From Paraphoma chrysanthemicola (lineage: Eukaryota > Ascomycota > Dothideomycetes > Pleosporales > Phaeosphaeriaceae), in assembly GCA_020744225.1 (NCBI GenBank), contig JAGMWG010000002.1, positions 1,178,001 to 1,242,000 of the forward strand: 64,000 nucleotides of DNA, in the 5' to 3' direction. Position numbers and translations under genes: made by a program. Below, in pieces: positions 30,983-43,704 of this stretch; position 1 is the stretch's first letter, and each line of letters opens with the position of its first letter. Under the pieces are notes generated by a model. The model searched no databases and was not told where the DNA came from. It saw only the letters and a list, made by a program, of their open reading frames with translations.

Positions 30983-33844
30983 TCATCCAAGCATGACCTC
31001 TTTTGGCATGCTAGCATGTTCGCGCCAGGCATCCATGACCACTTTGCCGACGCCTGCTCGACGGACAATCTTGTTTTGTCGGTCAATAAGTATAATGTTC
31101 ACTACTGGCCAAAGCGCTCGCGCCATAGGCTCGCCTTTCCTCGCCTCATACAGGGCAGCCACCAGATCATCGCCTAGTCCCTCCAGCCGCTCCTTGTAAT
31201 GATCTGAGATCGACATCCATCTGCCAGGAACATGAGACTCGAGCTCCTGAAGAAACGAGTGAAGCTTGGGGCGGCTCTTGATGGTGCCGTTCCCGCGCCT
31301 GAGAGACCAATGTGCTAGCTCCATGAATTCTCCCATGCCACTTTTTGCGGGATCAAGTCCTGTAACCTTCACTCCTTCTCCTTCGTGTCTCCATCTCGGT
31401 ATCCAAGCTTGATGAACCCTAGCATGATCCAACGAGAAACCCCAGGAGATTGTCAGAAATTCTTGCGGTTCTTTAGATACACCTGCCCTTTGATGGGTTG
31501 TGACTATCTCACCGACTACTTCACCCTCGATAGTCTTCAACTCAAAGACGCCGATCTCATTTCGATCATTTCTCGCCGTTGATTTGATAGAGTCGCCTAT
31601 CGAGTATCGAACAATGACAGTCTCAAAGACCAGAATGTGGCGCTCCTTCAGGGAAATTGGTGTGGAAGTCATCCGTCTCAGTCTCTTTCTGTTGCCATAT
31701 GACTGGATTGTCTTCATTATCTCTGGTATCGTCTGTCCTACTCGTGGAAGACCTCCACTAGCAGTGAAAGCATCGATATCGAACCCGTTTAGGTCAAAAG
31801 TGAGGGCACTCTCTGGAGTGTCAAACTCAATTGGCTCAAGCGTGCCTTTGTCTTGATAAGATAGACACTTGATTGTGTGTAATGGGTGAAGTGCAGGCCA
31901 TTTGAGGCATGATAACAGATTTGAGTACGTTCCTAGTAAGGATGTAGTCACAACGGTGGGGCTTCCGACCTCTTTGCTCTCTTTCGCACGTTGAGCTGGT
32001 GTCACATCGGGCTGGCTCGCTTTACCCACTACACCAGCTAACAGGATGACCAAGGTTGTCAAAATCCGTCGGAGTTGCCGTACATCCATCATATTGAATG
32101 TCACGGAACCTAGAGCTCAATTAGTATATTCCGCTTCTATCAAGTGGAGCCAGAGTAGCACAATAACAGTATTCGTACTGTCTACGAGTGCGGCAGTGGT
32201 ATCCTGTACAATCTGCGTACCATTTACAAAGCTCCAAGAAGCCCATGTCCAAGACGGCAGCTCTGTTCCTGCACGGCAGCTTTGTATACTGCCGACCTGG
32301 GGATGCCACAAAAGCGATCCCAGTATATGCTTCCGGGGCAGACCAAGTAGGAAAGGCCCAGTGACGACCTCAAGGGTGTCCAGTATCCCGCTGATTGCAA
32401 AAAGAACATCATTTGCGTCAGTAAGTTGTCTCTGCGAGTATTCTTGAACTGCAGAAGTGTAGTCCACGAAGCCACCCATATAGGTCCAGTCATCTCTTGT
32501 CTTGAATCGTGGGACCATAAAGCTCAATATTTGGATCCAATCGGTCTTGGTAGTTCGGTCCTTATAACCTGGGTCCCATAGGTACTTTGCTCGGCGACTT
32601 TCGACGCTTTTCGATAGTCTCCCGCTCTCCAAGCAAATTTCTTCGGTCCAGATCGACTCTGAGCACTTCAGGTAAACCTGGTAATCAGTGAACAGCAGCA
32701 TTCGCCTCGACAGCAATTTCTCTTGAAACGTCCAGCCTCGTGTGTTCCAGAGAAGACGAGACGAGCTCTCCAGTTCAGTGTAAGATGGAAACATAGTCGC
32801 GAGTCGAAGGCCATCAACTAACTCCGAATACTGCGCGTACTGTCTTTTGACACTTACTCCAGCTATTCCGTGATCCGCATGTGCACCAGCAGCAGCGGCT
32901 ATCGTGAGACTCGAGCAATCGTAAATAATCTTCATGTTGATAAGGTCAGGTGCTTTTTCCTCGAAAGAATTGTCCTGTACGATGCAGAGTGCATCGTTCC
33001 ACAAATATCGGTAGCCTAGCGCTCGTGTCAGAGTGATTGCATCCTCAATAGTCCTCGGTAACTTTGATTGTAAAGGTGTGTGCTCGTCTCCCTTGCTGTC
33101 GTACTTGATATCATTACGAAGTAGTACGGCTGGTTTCATGCCCGTCTCTTCTTTCATCTTTTGAACACCCCACATGTAGCTCAATGCAACGTACTCAGGT
33201 ATCTCCGCTGTCAACACACGGACGATGCAACGATATTTCACGTCAATGAGCCGCATATTGAGCGGTAAGCTGCTTACTGAACGTATATTACGATTGCATC
33301 TGCCCTCGTGCCACTTCGAGCATTCGTCTAGCCACATACGGAGTAGTCCTATAGGAACCTTTCCCGGATCGACTTTGCGGCCAAAGAATTGTTGTTTGAC
33401 GGGTCTCCGCTCCTTGTGAGCCAGGTACTGAATGATTGCGAGAGATTGCTGTTCCCCTTGGGCATTTGCTGCGGGGCCGACGGTGAATCTGTAGACAGTC
33501 CGGGGATTTTGCTTGACCATTGATCTGAGATCGAATTTGTTCGAGTACGACTCAGATTTGCTTCGATCGTAAGGGGATAGTTCGATACCCAGCTTCCAAC
33601 TGAGTTCGTTCTTGAGAAAAATCTCATAATCGTCTGATATTGGGGCCAGAAGCTTTTCTGAAGTCAAAGCGTGGACGACAAGCCGACAGAAAGGACAACG
33701 CCGGCTGCGCTGAATGCTGCCCCAGGTCCCAAGAGGAATGGGCTTCGTAATCTCCTCGCCCAGATAATTGTCAAAGTCGATTTTAGAACATATGCGACAT
33801 AGTCTATCATGACTTTGCTGATTCTTCTGAGTGTTATTAGACAT
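30983..33844 (-). CDS. HET-domain protein with long C-terminal region
   Basis: Model: complement(join(30983..32109, 32221..33844)), 916 aa. Two long frames are joined by a 111-nt intron with GTACGC, a TACTAAT branch site and GAGCTCTAG; phases match. The second frame has no good start of its own, and its sequence (RHILVFETVIVRY, EIGVFELKTIEGEVVGEIV, QEFLTISWGFS) fits the C-terminal part of TOL-type HET proteins, which supports one gene. The ATG at 33844 gives MSNNTQKNQQ. The N-terminal region has CRICSKIDF and RRCPFC, common ahead of HET domains. The HET core includes YVALSYMWG (about residue 218), LPRTIEDAITLTRALGYRYL, WNDALCIVQDN and IYDCSSLTIAAAAG, then WTFQEKLLSRRMLLFTDYQVYL and LPSWTWASWSF. 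It is presumably involved in non-self recognition and cell death. If the intron is wrong, this is two adjacent frames. Confidence 0.78.
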
Positions 33845-35715
33845 TTGGAGAAGCCACAAATAGTGGCGCGCTTAGGAGGGCGAGGCTGCGAGTGTGACCG
33901 TCAATGTAGATAATGGATCAGAAAAGAATCAAGTCGCATTTGCGAATCGTATTGAGTGGGAGTGTAGAGATGGTCTGGTCAGATTGCCAACTCGGGTCTT
34001 CGATGAGCGAGTGCGAAGCCATGCGAAAGAAGGCAATTCGTTGCCTGTTGAGCTTGATCTGCAGTCACCCCACAGCACCATGCGGTGATCGATAGAATTA
34101 CGAGAACTCAACCGAATGACCGAGTACTTGATTTGGTGCTGTTAGACTTTGTGATACATTGAGTTGACGATAGCGCATTGGTCAAGAATTGTCTGACCTG
34201 ATGTAAATCTTCCCCACCTTGGTCATCATTGGGGCAGTCTACACCATTGGAGAAGCTGTGACTGGAGGTGCAATCGATCATCAAGTGCGAGAAGAGCACT
34301 TAACCTAGCTCGTAGACACATCAAGCTGTAAGTATTATATCCAATGGCCCTTGATCAGCCACTGCGAAATCAGGCAGCTAGGACAAGGCTGAGTCCCTCG
34401 TTCAAATATGAGGTCATCGTAGTGGCAATCGGTGTGTGGAAAGAAATCTAAAAGGCGATCATGACTACCTCCAGCGAGAACCAGCGGTGTGTACTATGCT
34501 CGAGGCATGTGCGCATATCCAATGTCGGTTTCGTATGCTGCAGAGCTGCGTCGGTGGCGGTGGCACGGAAATGATCGTCCCCACACCTCAGTCTTGTCTT
34601 GTATGCAGCTTCATACTTGCACACCGCGAAAGCAAAAAGCAATTTATAATCACGGCTTTCCAAACATACCTCTCTTTTACTACCTGGCATTTAGTACTGT
34701 TGCTTCGAGCACCAATTTCGAAGAACTCAATCCCCACATTTGATGTGATAAGGCATGCGGAGTCATCTAGTTTAGTTCATACATGTCAAAGGATATGGAA
34801 GAGTGTCTGAAGAAATACTGGTAAGCGAACTTCAGAAGGATGTACGCAGCGCGTCACAGTACCCGAACGATTAATGCGTTGGAACACGTACTGGATAACC
34901 TGTGGCGGAAAAAAACAATTTGGCCTCATTGATCGTCCTTTTGTTTGATTCTATGGGTACTATGCACATTGTGGAAGTTTCCAAGCTCACACTATCCACC
35001 TTCAATTAGTGACGAGCCACTTGCTTGTGGCACGATTCATAATGTTGATGAACTCCACTTGTGCTGCAATATAAGCCTGCCAAACAATTTTTCCTTAATT
35101 AAATGACGTATTTATACATTTGGGGACGCATGAGGAGTCACGACTTCCCAAGTACGTCCAGAATCTCAAAGTGAGGTGCTGATTGAACGATACTCTACTC
35201 GTCATCAATTTGATTCCCGTGAGCTACACCAATACCCAGCCTTCTTCAACGCTTCTAATAACCCATCATTCGATAAATTAACATTTCAAACCCCCTTCCC
35301 AATCTACACGCTCAAGAGTATTGTTGAATTTACATTCAGCGCATACTACGCATGTCTCGAGCTCTCAATTAACCTCTAGATGTCGTACAACGCAAGTTCT
35401 TGACTAGCTTATTCTGATTCTTACCACACCATCAAGCGATTCCACTGCTCCTTGCTATGACGCACGCGATTGTGGTTGTACTTCACCCCTCTAACCTAAA
35501 CACATGAGGATGTATAAGCTCCAAAACCTCATGAAATAAAATCGAAATTTGCGCACGCATCCGAACATCAAACAGGAATAGATACAACGTCGGAATTTAT
35601 ATGCATATATACATTTAATATCATTATCTCATCACTCATCATAACTATATACAAATTCCCCACCCTGCATCTCGCCTCCCCTCTCCTCTCCTCTGCTCCA
35701 ACTCACTACATCACA
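33845..35715. other. Gene-free stretch upstream of the HET gene
   Basis: These 1.87 kb hold only short ORFs (at most about 124 codons) without protein-like motifs. AT-rich segments occur around 35000-35650. No repeat borders or RNA gene are visible. Confidence 0.5.
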
Positions 35716-36698
35716 TTACACCTTAATCTCAATCCCCTCCTGTCCCTCACACGCCGAAATATGGCCAAAATACCACAAATGCGCATCAATATCGACGCCA
35801 AAATCGCCCTCATTTCCAGCCAAATTCAACGTCCCTGGGAGAACATTGACATCTCCCGTGCCCACCGCCGCGCCATTCCCGCTCGTGACGTAGTACTCTG
35901 GGCTAATGTGTCTGAAGCCCAATAACGCGGGAGGTAGCTTGGGTACCGGGTCCGCTTTGTGCGTAACGCGGTATGTACTGCCCCGATTTGTTTGGCTGAG
36001 GTATTGACTTATGCCCTCGAGGCCAATCTTGGGTGCGCCATAGGTATACAAATCGACTGTCGTGCCCTGGGAGCGTAGAACGCCGGCTGCTAAGCTCGCG
36101 AGCGCGCCACCGAGGGAATGGCCTGTGGCGACGATGCGGAAGGTTGGGTATTGTGCTTGTGCTTTTTTGATCGCTGCGAGAACGGGCGTTTGGGCTTCGA
36201 GCCAACTGCCCCAGAACCCGAGGTGGCTTGCACATGTAGGGCAGATACTCGTGGGTCCGGCGGGGAAATTGACGTTTGTGATCCAGTTCCGGACGCTTCT
36301 TGAGCCGCGAAAAGACAGGACGATGAGTTTGTTGGTGGTGTCGGTTGCGACGAAGCCGGTGACGTCTGTTGCGAGGCTGTTCTCGAACTCGGTCAGGGTA
36401 TTTGTGTTTGCGGCTTCGACGCGCGCGCAGTTGCCCTGCGGACAGGTGATCTTGGTGTTGGGACTGTTGTTATTGCCGAGACAATATGCGGCGGCGGAGT
36501 ATTGCGAGAAGAATTGTAATTGACTGAGGACCGAGGAGGATACGGCTGTTGAGTCAAGTCATTAGTTTGTGAAGAATAGATAAGATGAATGGTGGGAAGT
36601 GATGTGCACATACCCCGACTTTGGAGCTCGACTGGCGCTGCGGTGACAGAGTGAACTGCACCGAGCAAGAGGGCGGTCAGTCGTAGGAAGGAAGACAT
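35716..36698 (-). CDS. Secreted class 3 lipase / feruloyl esterase-like hydrolase
   Basis: Model: complement(join(35716..36545, 36546 excluded; intron 36546..36613, 36614..36698)), 304 aa, one 68-nt intron. A signal peptide (MSSFLRLTALLLGAVHSVTA) is followed by a short propeptide-like segment and the lipase 3 alpha/beta hydrolase fold seen in Thermomyces-type lipases and feruloyl esterase A. The nucleophile is Ser172 in ATGHSLGGALASLAA. The catalytic Asp is in THKADPVPKLPP and the His in DIDAHLWYFG near the C-terminus. Conserved IVLSFRGSRSVRNWITN and LYTYGAPKIGL segments are present, and Cys residues (CLGNNN, CPQGNC, CPTC, SACEG) suggest disulfides. It acts outside the cell on acylglycerols or feruloyl esters; sequence alone does not separate these. 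Confidence 0.92.
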
Positions 36699-38323
36699 GG
36701 TTGGTTTTATCCAAGACGTCTTATAGTCGGATGCTCTACAAGTGCCACAAGGGAACTGGATGTAGGCAGCTGGGGAAGAACGAAGGCGACTCCACGAACA
36801 AACAAATACAACGGCGATCCATTGTAGCTTTATAACAACTGCATGTACCCCAGATTTTGCTTTATCGAATGCTGAACCATCCGCTCTCGGACCGGACTTG
36901 GGGTGTGGTAGCCTCAACCCTGGTCCGTGGCCCAAGCAACGGACCCATGGCTGCAAACCCGGCTATCCGAGCGCAACCACCACCTTGCCTATTGTTAGCT
37001 GGAGCTCCGTACCTGCATATGGAAATCGTAGGCTCAAAAGATATTTTTCCAGTGATATGTATGCGCCAGGTCTTTGTCTCAGTAAAGATCATCCTGGTAA
37101 GACCGGGATCAGGGAGGTCATCCGGGCAAACCGCAAGATCGGCAAACTCGTGGCTGCGCTGTGTACCTTCCTGCGCGAAGGATTGTCAAGAAGTGACATT
37201 CTATGTCTCTAAACACTCGATCTCTTACCCCGCAATACACTAATTCTCGTATTCTGCTCTACGTTTGCAGGTCGCCGGTGAGCTTGTCCGAGGCATGGAG
37301 AACTGGCTGGTGAACATGCATGCGAGCGCGTTGACACCGTTTCCGCCAACGTTCTTGACATGCGCCACATAAGTGTCGGACTCGATATTAGCCCTGCTTA
37401 CATTACCCAATGAGTGATTTGATAAAGCCAAAAGTGGGAAGGATGGTGCTATCAGCTTGTGCTGAAGGAAGTCTCGGGCTGATCCTACGGCGTGGGTCAA
37501 TCAGAAAAATTGTCGTCGCTAAGTCGCATCTGTACCTGAACATCATTTCCCCTATCAACGGTCCGATGCCTGTTCCACTGTTGCACAACCATGCGTTGAT
37601 CCATTTCACTTGATGTTCTCCGTGTGTTGCTGCTGCGCAGCCCTCCCAGCGACATGTCCATTTTGCGGGGTAAGATCATGACGTCGAGCAGTCGCGTGTG
37701 ACCCCGGAGCGTGCATCAACATCAGGAAGGAGGTCCTGGGCAGCACACTCACTCTCTCGCCTTGTGTGCAGGGGAAGTACTTGTGAAAACAAGAAAGTCG
37801 CGGCATGACCGCTTATTTCGGTTAGCATATCGGCACTTTATGCGGGAATGTAGATCTCCAATACTGTGTCGCTACGAGGCTAAAAGCGACCTTGAACCGG
37901 GACAGTGGTGGACATTCGACGATTCAGGCTGCAAGATTGTGTAAACGCCATCTCATTTGATCTCATTCGGGAACCCCTCCGTGGCGACAAGGATAGTCAT
38001 CATGTCAGCTGTGCGCGGGCATATGTAAGGAACGGGCGAAGCTCGAGCTTGATTGCAGATTTGGTGACTTTCTTGATTCATTGTGCTGTGTGGGTTTTTA
38101 ACGCTAATCGCTGAAAACAAAATTTCTCCGATGCGCTTCGGTGCATGTGGGTACGGACGATGGGATCGAGTCCACGTGGTTTCCCCAGACTTCTCGGATG
38201 TGTACATTTGAAGGTACATCGCCGTGTATGTACAGATTCGCCGAATGCAAGTGCAGCTATGGAGCTGTCGAAGAGCGAAGTCGCAGCGCTGTACGCGCGC
38301 ATGCCGAGAGCGCGAGTGTGTGT
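36699..38323. other. Gene-free stretch between lipase and GET3
   Basis: These 1.6 kb have only short ORFs on both strands. A 68-codon minus-strand ORF at 37403-37609 caught my eye but has no identifiable motif. I see no repeat structure. Confidence 0.5.
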
Positions 38324-39445
38324 TTACTCTGGGGGCACAAAAGGCGTGACCAGCATCTCGCTGAATCTAGCGGATGCGTTAGCATGTTTGGCAAATACAG
38401 TGCGTGTGCGTTCATACTTCTCTAGCTTTTCCTTCCCTCGAACCTCCTCGACTAGCAGCGGCATCTTGATGACATTGAATTCGTCATAGAGCTCCTCGAT
38501 CTGGTCGAGATACTTCTTCTGCATCTTTCTGCGCGCATTGCATTGCTCACATGGGTTGTCTTTCTTCGGGAAGAGCAGCTGGTTGACAACGATCGAGTGC
38601 GTGTCAATCTCGTAGCTGTTGAGCTCCTGGATCATCCTCTCCGTCTCGTACAAGCTCAAGAACTCGGGAATGCAGACACACACAAAGGTAGTCAAATCCG
38701 CATCCTTGAATTGTCCGTTGACTTCTGCAATGGTTCCGCGCAGCGCCTCCATCTTCTCCACCAGCTCGTCAATGTTTTGCCCATTTGGTAGTCGGCCTCC
38801 ACCGCCGAGGAAGCTATTCAGCATCGGGCCGAATTGACGCGACAGCTGTGAGACTTTAGATAGCGCCTTCTCCATGACAGTGGGAAATTGCAGGAAGCGC
38901 AGCGTGTGACCAGTGGGCGCAGTGTCGAAAATGATAACCTCGTAGGACATGGACTTGACTTGCTTGAGCACTTCGGCAAAGGACATGGCTTCGTCTACAC
39001 CGGGGATCTAGGGCCGTTAGCATTCTGCAATAAAACGACATGGTGAATGTTGCCGTACGCTGAAAGCCAGATCTTGCATCATATTACCCATGCCTCCCAG
39101 CCCTGCCATTGTGTCCTCGCCGCTCTCGCCGCCGCCCGCCAGCAGATCTTGTATGCTGCCATTGGGATCAATCTCCATGGCGCTCAGGTTGTCGAAGCCG
39201 TTGATCAGCCGCGCATCCTTGCCAAACTTCTGGTTGAACGCATCGGAAAGGTTGTGCGCCGGGTCGGTCGAGATGAGGAGGACGGATTTGCGGTGCTTGG
39301 CGAGTTGTATAGCAAGAGAGCACGAGGTTGTCGTCTTTCCTACACCACCTTTGCCACCGACAAATATCCAGCGCAGTGTCTTCTGGTCGAGGATGGACTG
39401 GAGCGTGGGCTCCATGTCAGAGTCGATGAGCGCTGCGGACGCCAT
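38324..39445 (-). CDS. GET3: GET3/ArsA-family ATPase for tail-anchored protein insertion
   Basis: Model: complement(join(38324..39007, 39059..39445)), 356 aa, with one 51-nt phase-0 intron. It is the cytosolic dimeric ATPase that carries tail-anchored membrane proteins to the Get1/Get2 receptor at the endoplasmic reticulum. The deviant P-loop GKGGVGKT is at residues 31-38. Switch I ISTDPAHNLSDAF, the switch II region FDTAPTGHTLRFLQFP, and the zinc-binding Cys282-x2-Cys285 (NPCEQCNARR) that holds the dimer are all intact. The methionine-rich, Gly-rich MAGLGGMGNMMQDLAF belongs to the client-binding helical part. Length and motifs match the eukaryotic family. The frame continues upstream of the ATG, but MASAALIDSD matches the usual short N-terminus. 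No intact arsenite-site pattern is needed or claimed. Confidence 0.96.
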
Positions 39446-40067
39446 ATTTGCTGGTGGAAACAACCGCGAATGTGTGTGGTATATCTGAGTATGTCTGCGT
39501 AGCACACGAGTACAGTCAGTGAGTGTCTCGTCAATATCTGGCTTGAGAACGCGGAAGCTTCTCGAAGCATCCACGCGCCAGAAGGAGGGAAGGTGCGCGC
39601 ATACCGCAGCTCACAAGGTTCTAGTTGTGCGAGTTGATACTAGCGAGGTGGATGGGTCGCTATGAGTATGGGGGAGTGTTATGTTTGTGGAAGAAACGCA
39701 ACTATCCAGGGTTAAAACACGCGCCAGAGACACAAGAAAGTTGACAGGCGGGATGATGCTGTAGTGGGGCGTCATAGCCGCTCATCCAGCCACTGCGTCA
39801 CCCCGCCGGGCCCTGGCCCTCGTAGCCGCAACACCAAGATCCAACGAGCGCCAACATCGTGAATTTCAGCTTGTGCATCAATTACAAGTCTACAGCGCTA
39901 ATCTGCCAAGACCGGCAGCAGTCCATCTATAGGCTCCCATCAGGTCAATAACGCTTCCCACCTGCAACGAACCAGACAGTCGCCGCAGCTTGTGTCAATC
40001 CCTAAGTTCCTCAAATGCGCCAAACACCATATCATGCCACAGGACCGGACTAGCGAGACCTCAAAGT
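39446..40067. promoter_or_regulatory. Upstream region of GET3
   Basis: These 622 bp separate the GET3 start from the 3' end of the ISWI gene, both on the minus strand. I see no gene or repeat. Confidence 0.5.
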
Positions 40068-43000
40068 CTATTTCTTCTTGCCCTTGCCCTTCCCCTTTGT
40101 TGCGGATCCGTTTGACACAACGCTGCTCGCCCGAGAGGTGGCGGCTGACGCTGGTGAGGCCTTGCCCTTGACAGCATCAAGTTGCTTGTTCTGCAGCAGG
40201 TCAGTGAGTGTTACGGTGGCGAGTATTGTGACATGTATACCTTGACTCCATTCTTGGCCTTCTTCTTGACTGGCTCCTCTTCTTCCTCTTCCGACTCCTC
40301 ATCTTCGTACGCACGCTTTCCGCCCTTGCCGTTCTTCATGTCCTCCCCTCCGAGCTCACGGACGACCGTCTGTATCAGGGTGTTGCAGCGACGACCAATC
40401 TCCTGTGGTGTACGGCTCAGAAAGAACCAATCAAAGCGGAAGAGTGGCGATTCACGGATCTCGTCGCGAATTTGCTCGTAGATGAGATCGCCCTCAACAC
40501 CATACTTGTTCAGCATGACAAGAAGGAAACGATCCTCTTCTTCCGTGTATACCTTCTTGTTCGTCGTCGAGACTGTATACTTGATGACCATTTGCTGTAG
40601 AGGCATCCGGTACATGCCGATCTTCTTCTTCAGAAGCTCTTTCTTTTGCTCGGATTGACGGACGCGGAGCTCACCATCCTCGATGACGTTCAGATGCTTC
40701 TGCCAGTTGTCCAGAGTCTTGTACTTCTTCCAGAATACCTTGGCATAGTCTGCAATCTCTGCCGCAGTCTTGCCGTCCACTTCCTCAGCGATGCCATCGT
40801 AGTTTGTCCGGCCGTACTTAGCGGAGCCATTCAAGAACTGCTGGAAGTCACGCTTGTTCCACTCAGGGAAGCCCTTCTCGATCAAACGCTCTTTCTCGGC
40901 CTTCTCCTCCTCGGTGAGCGGCTCTGCGTTGTCGATCTCCTTCTGTGCAAGCTCTTGGTCTGCCTCACGAGCCTCGAGATCTTCGTCGGGACCTTCGGGT
41001 AGCGGTGCCTTGAGATCGTTCTCTTTCCTATACCACGCCGTCTCCTTGTCTTGAAGCTCGGCAAGTCGGTCTGGGAAGAACTGGTAGTCGTGGATGATGA
41101 TCTGCTTGGGAGCACGCGGTATCCTGGGCTGCTTGTTCTCTGTCCGACCGCCCGTCACGAGAGTCTTGCGGTAATACGAGTCAATGCCGTAGTTCTGCTC
41201 TTTGCGCTCACGCTTGGAAGGATTGATCCATGTGAGACCAATATTCTTCTTGCGCGGCTCGAATGTCTCGCCATTCCATTCATAGGTAGAGTCGGATGTG
41301 AACTTTTGCAAATCGTCGAGACCGAGTGTCTCGTACTTCTGATTCAGTTTCTGGGTCATCTCCTCACCGCGCTTCATAATCATATCGAATTCGTCATCGG
41401 CAATCTCGTCGGCTGTAGCTGGACCCAATGGGCCTTTGCTATTGAAAACCTTCTCAGCACCGTGCTGAATCATGGTCAACAGCTCGTCCTTGGAGGCTGC
41501 GTTCTTTACGGGCTGCTGGCTACGGCCTTGTTGGATGACGAGCTGATCAAGTCGAAGCTTTTGAGCAGCGCGCTCGAGCACTTTCTCCTCGATGGCGCCC
41601 TCCGTGACGAATCGGAAGACGTAAACCTGCTTTGTCTGGCCGATACGATGGGCGCGATCCATGGCTTGCAGATCAGCTTGCGGATTCCAGTCGCTGTCGA
41701 AGAGGACAACAATGTCGGCACTCGTCAAATTAATACCCAACCCACCCGCGCGAGTGGTCAGAAGGAATAGGAACTTCTCCGAACCTTCTCTATTGTAGTC
41801 GTCGATGGCCGCAATACGATCCTCGTGAGCCGTGGAACCATCAATACGGCAGTACTGATATCCTCGCATGACAGAGTAGTCCTCCATAATATCCAGGACA
41901 CGACTCATTTGCGAGAAGATGAGGACTCTGCTGCCCTGTGCCTTCATGCGCTTAAGCAGCCTGTCTAGCATGACCATTTTGGCAGCGTTGTTGACCAAGT
42001 GCTCGTCGGTAGTGTATGGTGGGCCCGGCTCGGCGCCTTCGAACAGATAGGGATGATTGCAACACTTTCGCAATTGCATGACAATGTTCAAGAGTCGCGT
42101 CTTGGACTCCTTGTTGCCAGCGCCGCCGTTGACTGCATCGATATCCTTCTCCAGGATCTTCTTGTACCACTGGACCTGCATATCTGACAGGCCCACATAC
42201 AAGTTGACCTCCTTCTTCGGCAGTAACGACTTCTCGACATCGGCCTTGACACGTCGGAGCAAGAAAGGTCGAAGCACCTTGTGTAGCTGCTGTACGACGG
42301 TGTCTGAGTCTGCATTTTGTTGCGAAAACCAGTCATCAAAGGCAGCAGAGTCGCCGAATACATCAGGAAGCAGGAAGTTGAGTAGTGCCCACAACTCGTG
42401 GAGGTTGTTTTGCAGCGGAGTACCAGTAATGAGCAGGCGGTTTCGGGAGTTGAACAGACGGACCATTTGTGCGAGCGACGACTCCTCGTTCTTGATACGA
42501 TGTGCCTCATCGATGATGATGTACTCCCATGCAAACTTCTTCAAATGTGACTTCTCGCGTAAGATCATCTCGTAGCTAGTGATGCAGACGTCGAACTTCT
42601 CGTCCACCAATCGCTCCTTGATGAGCTCGGCACGGTCGTCCTTGTTGCCCTGAAGGACGAGGACGTTGATGTCGGGGATCCATCGCTCGAATTCTCGCTT
42701 CCAGTTGTCCAAGGTCGATTTCGGCACGACGACCAGATGAGGTCCTGAGATGCCGGCAATGAAGCGGAGGTAGCCAATAAAGGATATGGTTTGTAGTGTC
42801 TTTCCCAGACCCATTTCGTCTGCCAGGATACCCGAGATGCCGTTCTCGTGGAGGGAGATGAGCCAGTTGAGACCTGCTACTTGGTAGTCGCGCATAGTGC
42901 CGCCGTGGATGTAGCCTGGCGATTCCCGGAACACGGTCTCGTTGTGCCCGCCATGCTTCTCTTCACGCACCAGTTCGGCATCTTCCTCCTGCTCAGTCTT

Positions 43001-43704
43001 GCGCCGTCGCTCAGCGGCCGCGCCACCTTTGCGCACCTTGCTTGCCTTTGTCTTCTTGAGCTCCTCGGCGTCTTGACGGTCGATCTCGGCGATGATTTCC
43101 TTGATGTGCGGGTTTGGATTCGAATCGATGAAGTGGCGGAACAAATCTGTGAGACCTAGGAGGTAGCGAAACCGGCGAATGGTATCGTCTTCCTACAGTG
43201 GCGCGTAATGTCAGTATGCGACCCTTGCGCGCATATGGCCGAATGTGAACGCACCTTTGACGCGCCCAAGCGGTCGTGCTTCTTGCCGTATATGCTCTTG
43301 CGCATGTTCATGACCTCAGCGCGTTTCCTTCGGCCGTCGACTGGCGCGTCGCCAGCAACGCTGCTGGCTGTTGTGTTTGGGTTGGTGTCGGAATCCTGGT
43401 GCAGTGTCAGTTTGCGCGCGGGAGTGGCGCGGTGTGGGGGACACAATATAGCATACCGTGTAGTCTGGCGTGTCTTGGTAGTACTGCACCTGCACTGTTA
43501 GCCTGATTGCTCCAGAGTTGTTTTCACTGCTGCGAACACTCCGTCACCGCGATGCGGGCCGGGAATGATCCGCCATGTCGCGCTTACCCCGAACTTCTTG
43601 AAGCCGCTCATCTTCGTGTCCTGGTCCTGCATCTCGACGTCCTCATTCGCGGAGGCGTCAGCGGTCGAAGGACCATCAGAGTCAACCTGACTCTTCCGCG
43701 CCAT
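40068..43704 (-). CDS. ISWI-type chromatin-remodelling ATPase
   Basis: Model: complement(join(40068..40190, 40241..43192, 43255..43395, 43457..43489, 43588..43704)), 1121 aa. Every junction is GT-AG and in frame; the second exon is 33 nt (VQYYQDTPDYT). It is an SNF2-family ATPase of the ISWI subfamily that slides and spaces nucleosomes. The N-terminus has an acidic region and an AutoN/NTR-like RFRYLLGLTDLFRHF. The helicase core starts at MRDYQVAGLNWL, with motif I DEMGLGKT (222-229), DEAH (325-328), LITGTPLQNN, RVLIFSQMSRVLDI and AMDRAHRIGQTKQVYVFR. The C-terminal HAND-SANT-SLIDE module follows, with DYQFFPDRLAEL, WNKRDFQQFL and EEEDRFLLVMLNKYG. The last 40 residues, supplied by exon 5, are Lys-rich (GKGKGKKK). 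Without the last intron the protein would end in an unrelated VYMSQYSPP. It may correspond to Isw1 or Isw2; I do not separate them. Confidence 0.96.

Noticed and set aside
37403..37609. 68-codon minus-strand ORF with WLCNSGTGIG
   Set aside because: It looked membrane-protein-like at first, but is short, has no splice partners I could find and no family motif.
41051..41770. 239-codon plus-strand ORF
   Set aside because: It is fully antisense to the conserved ISWI helicase core.
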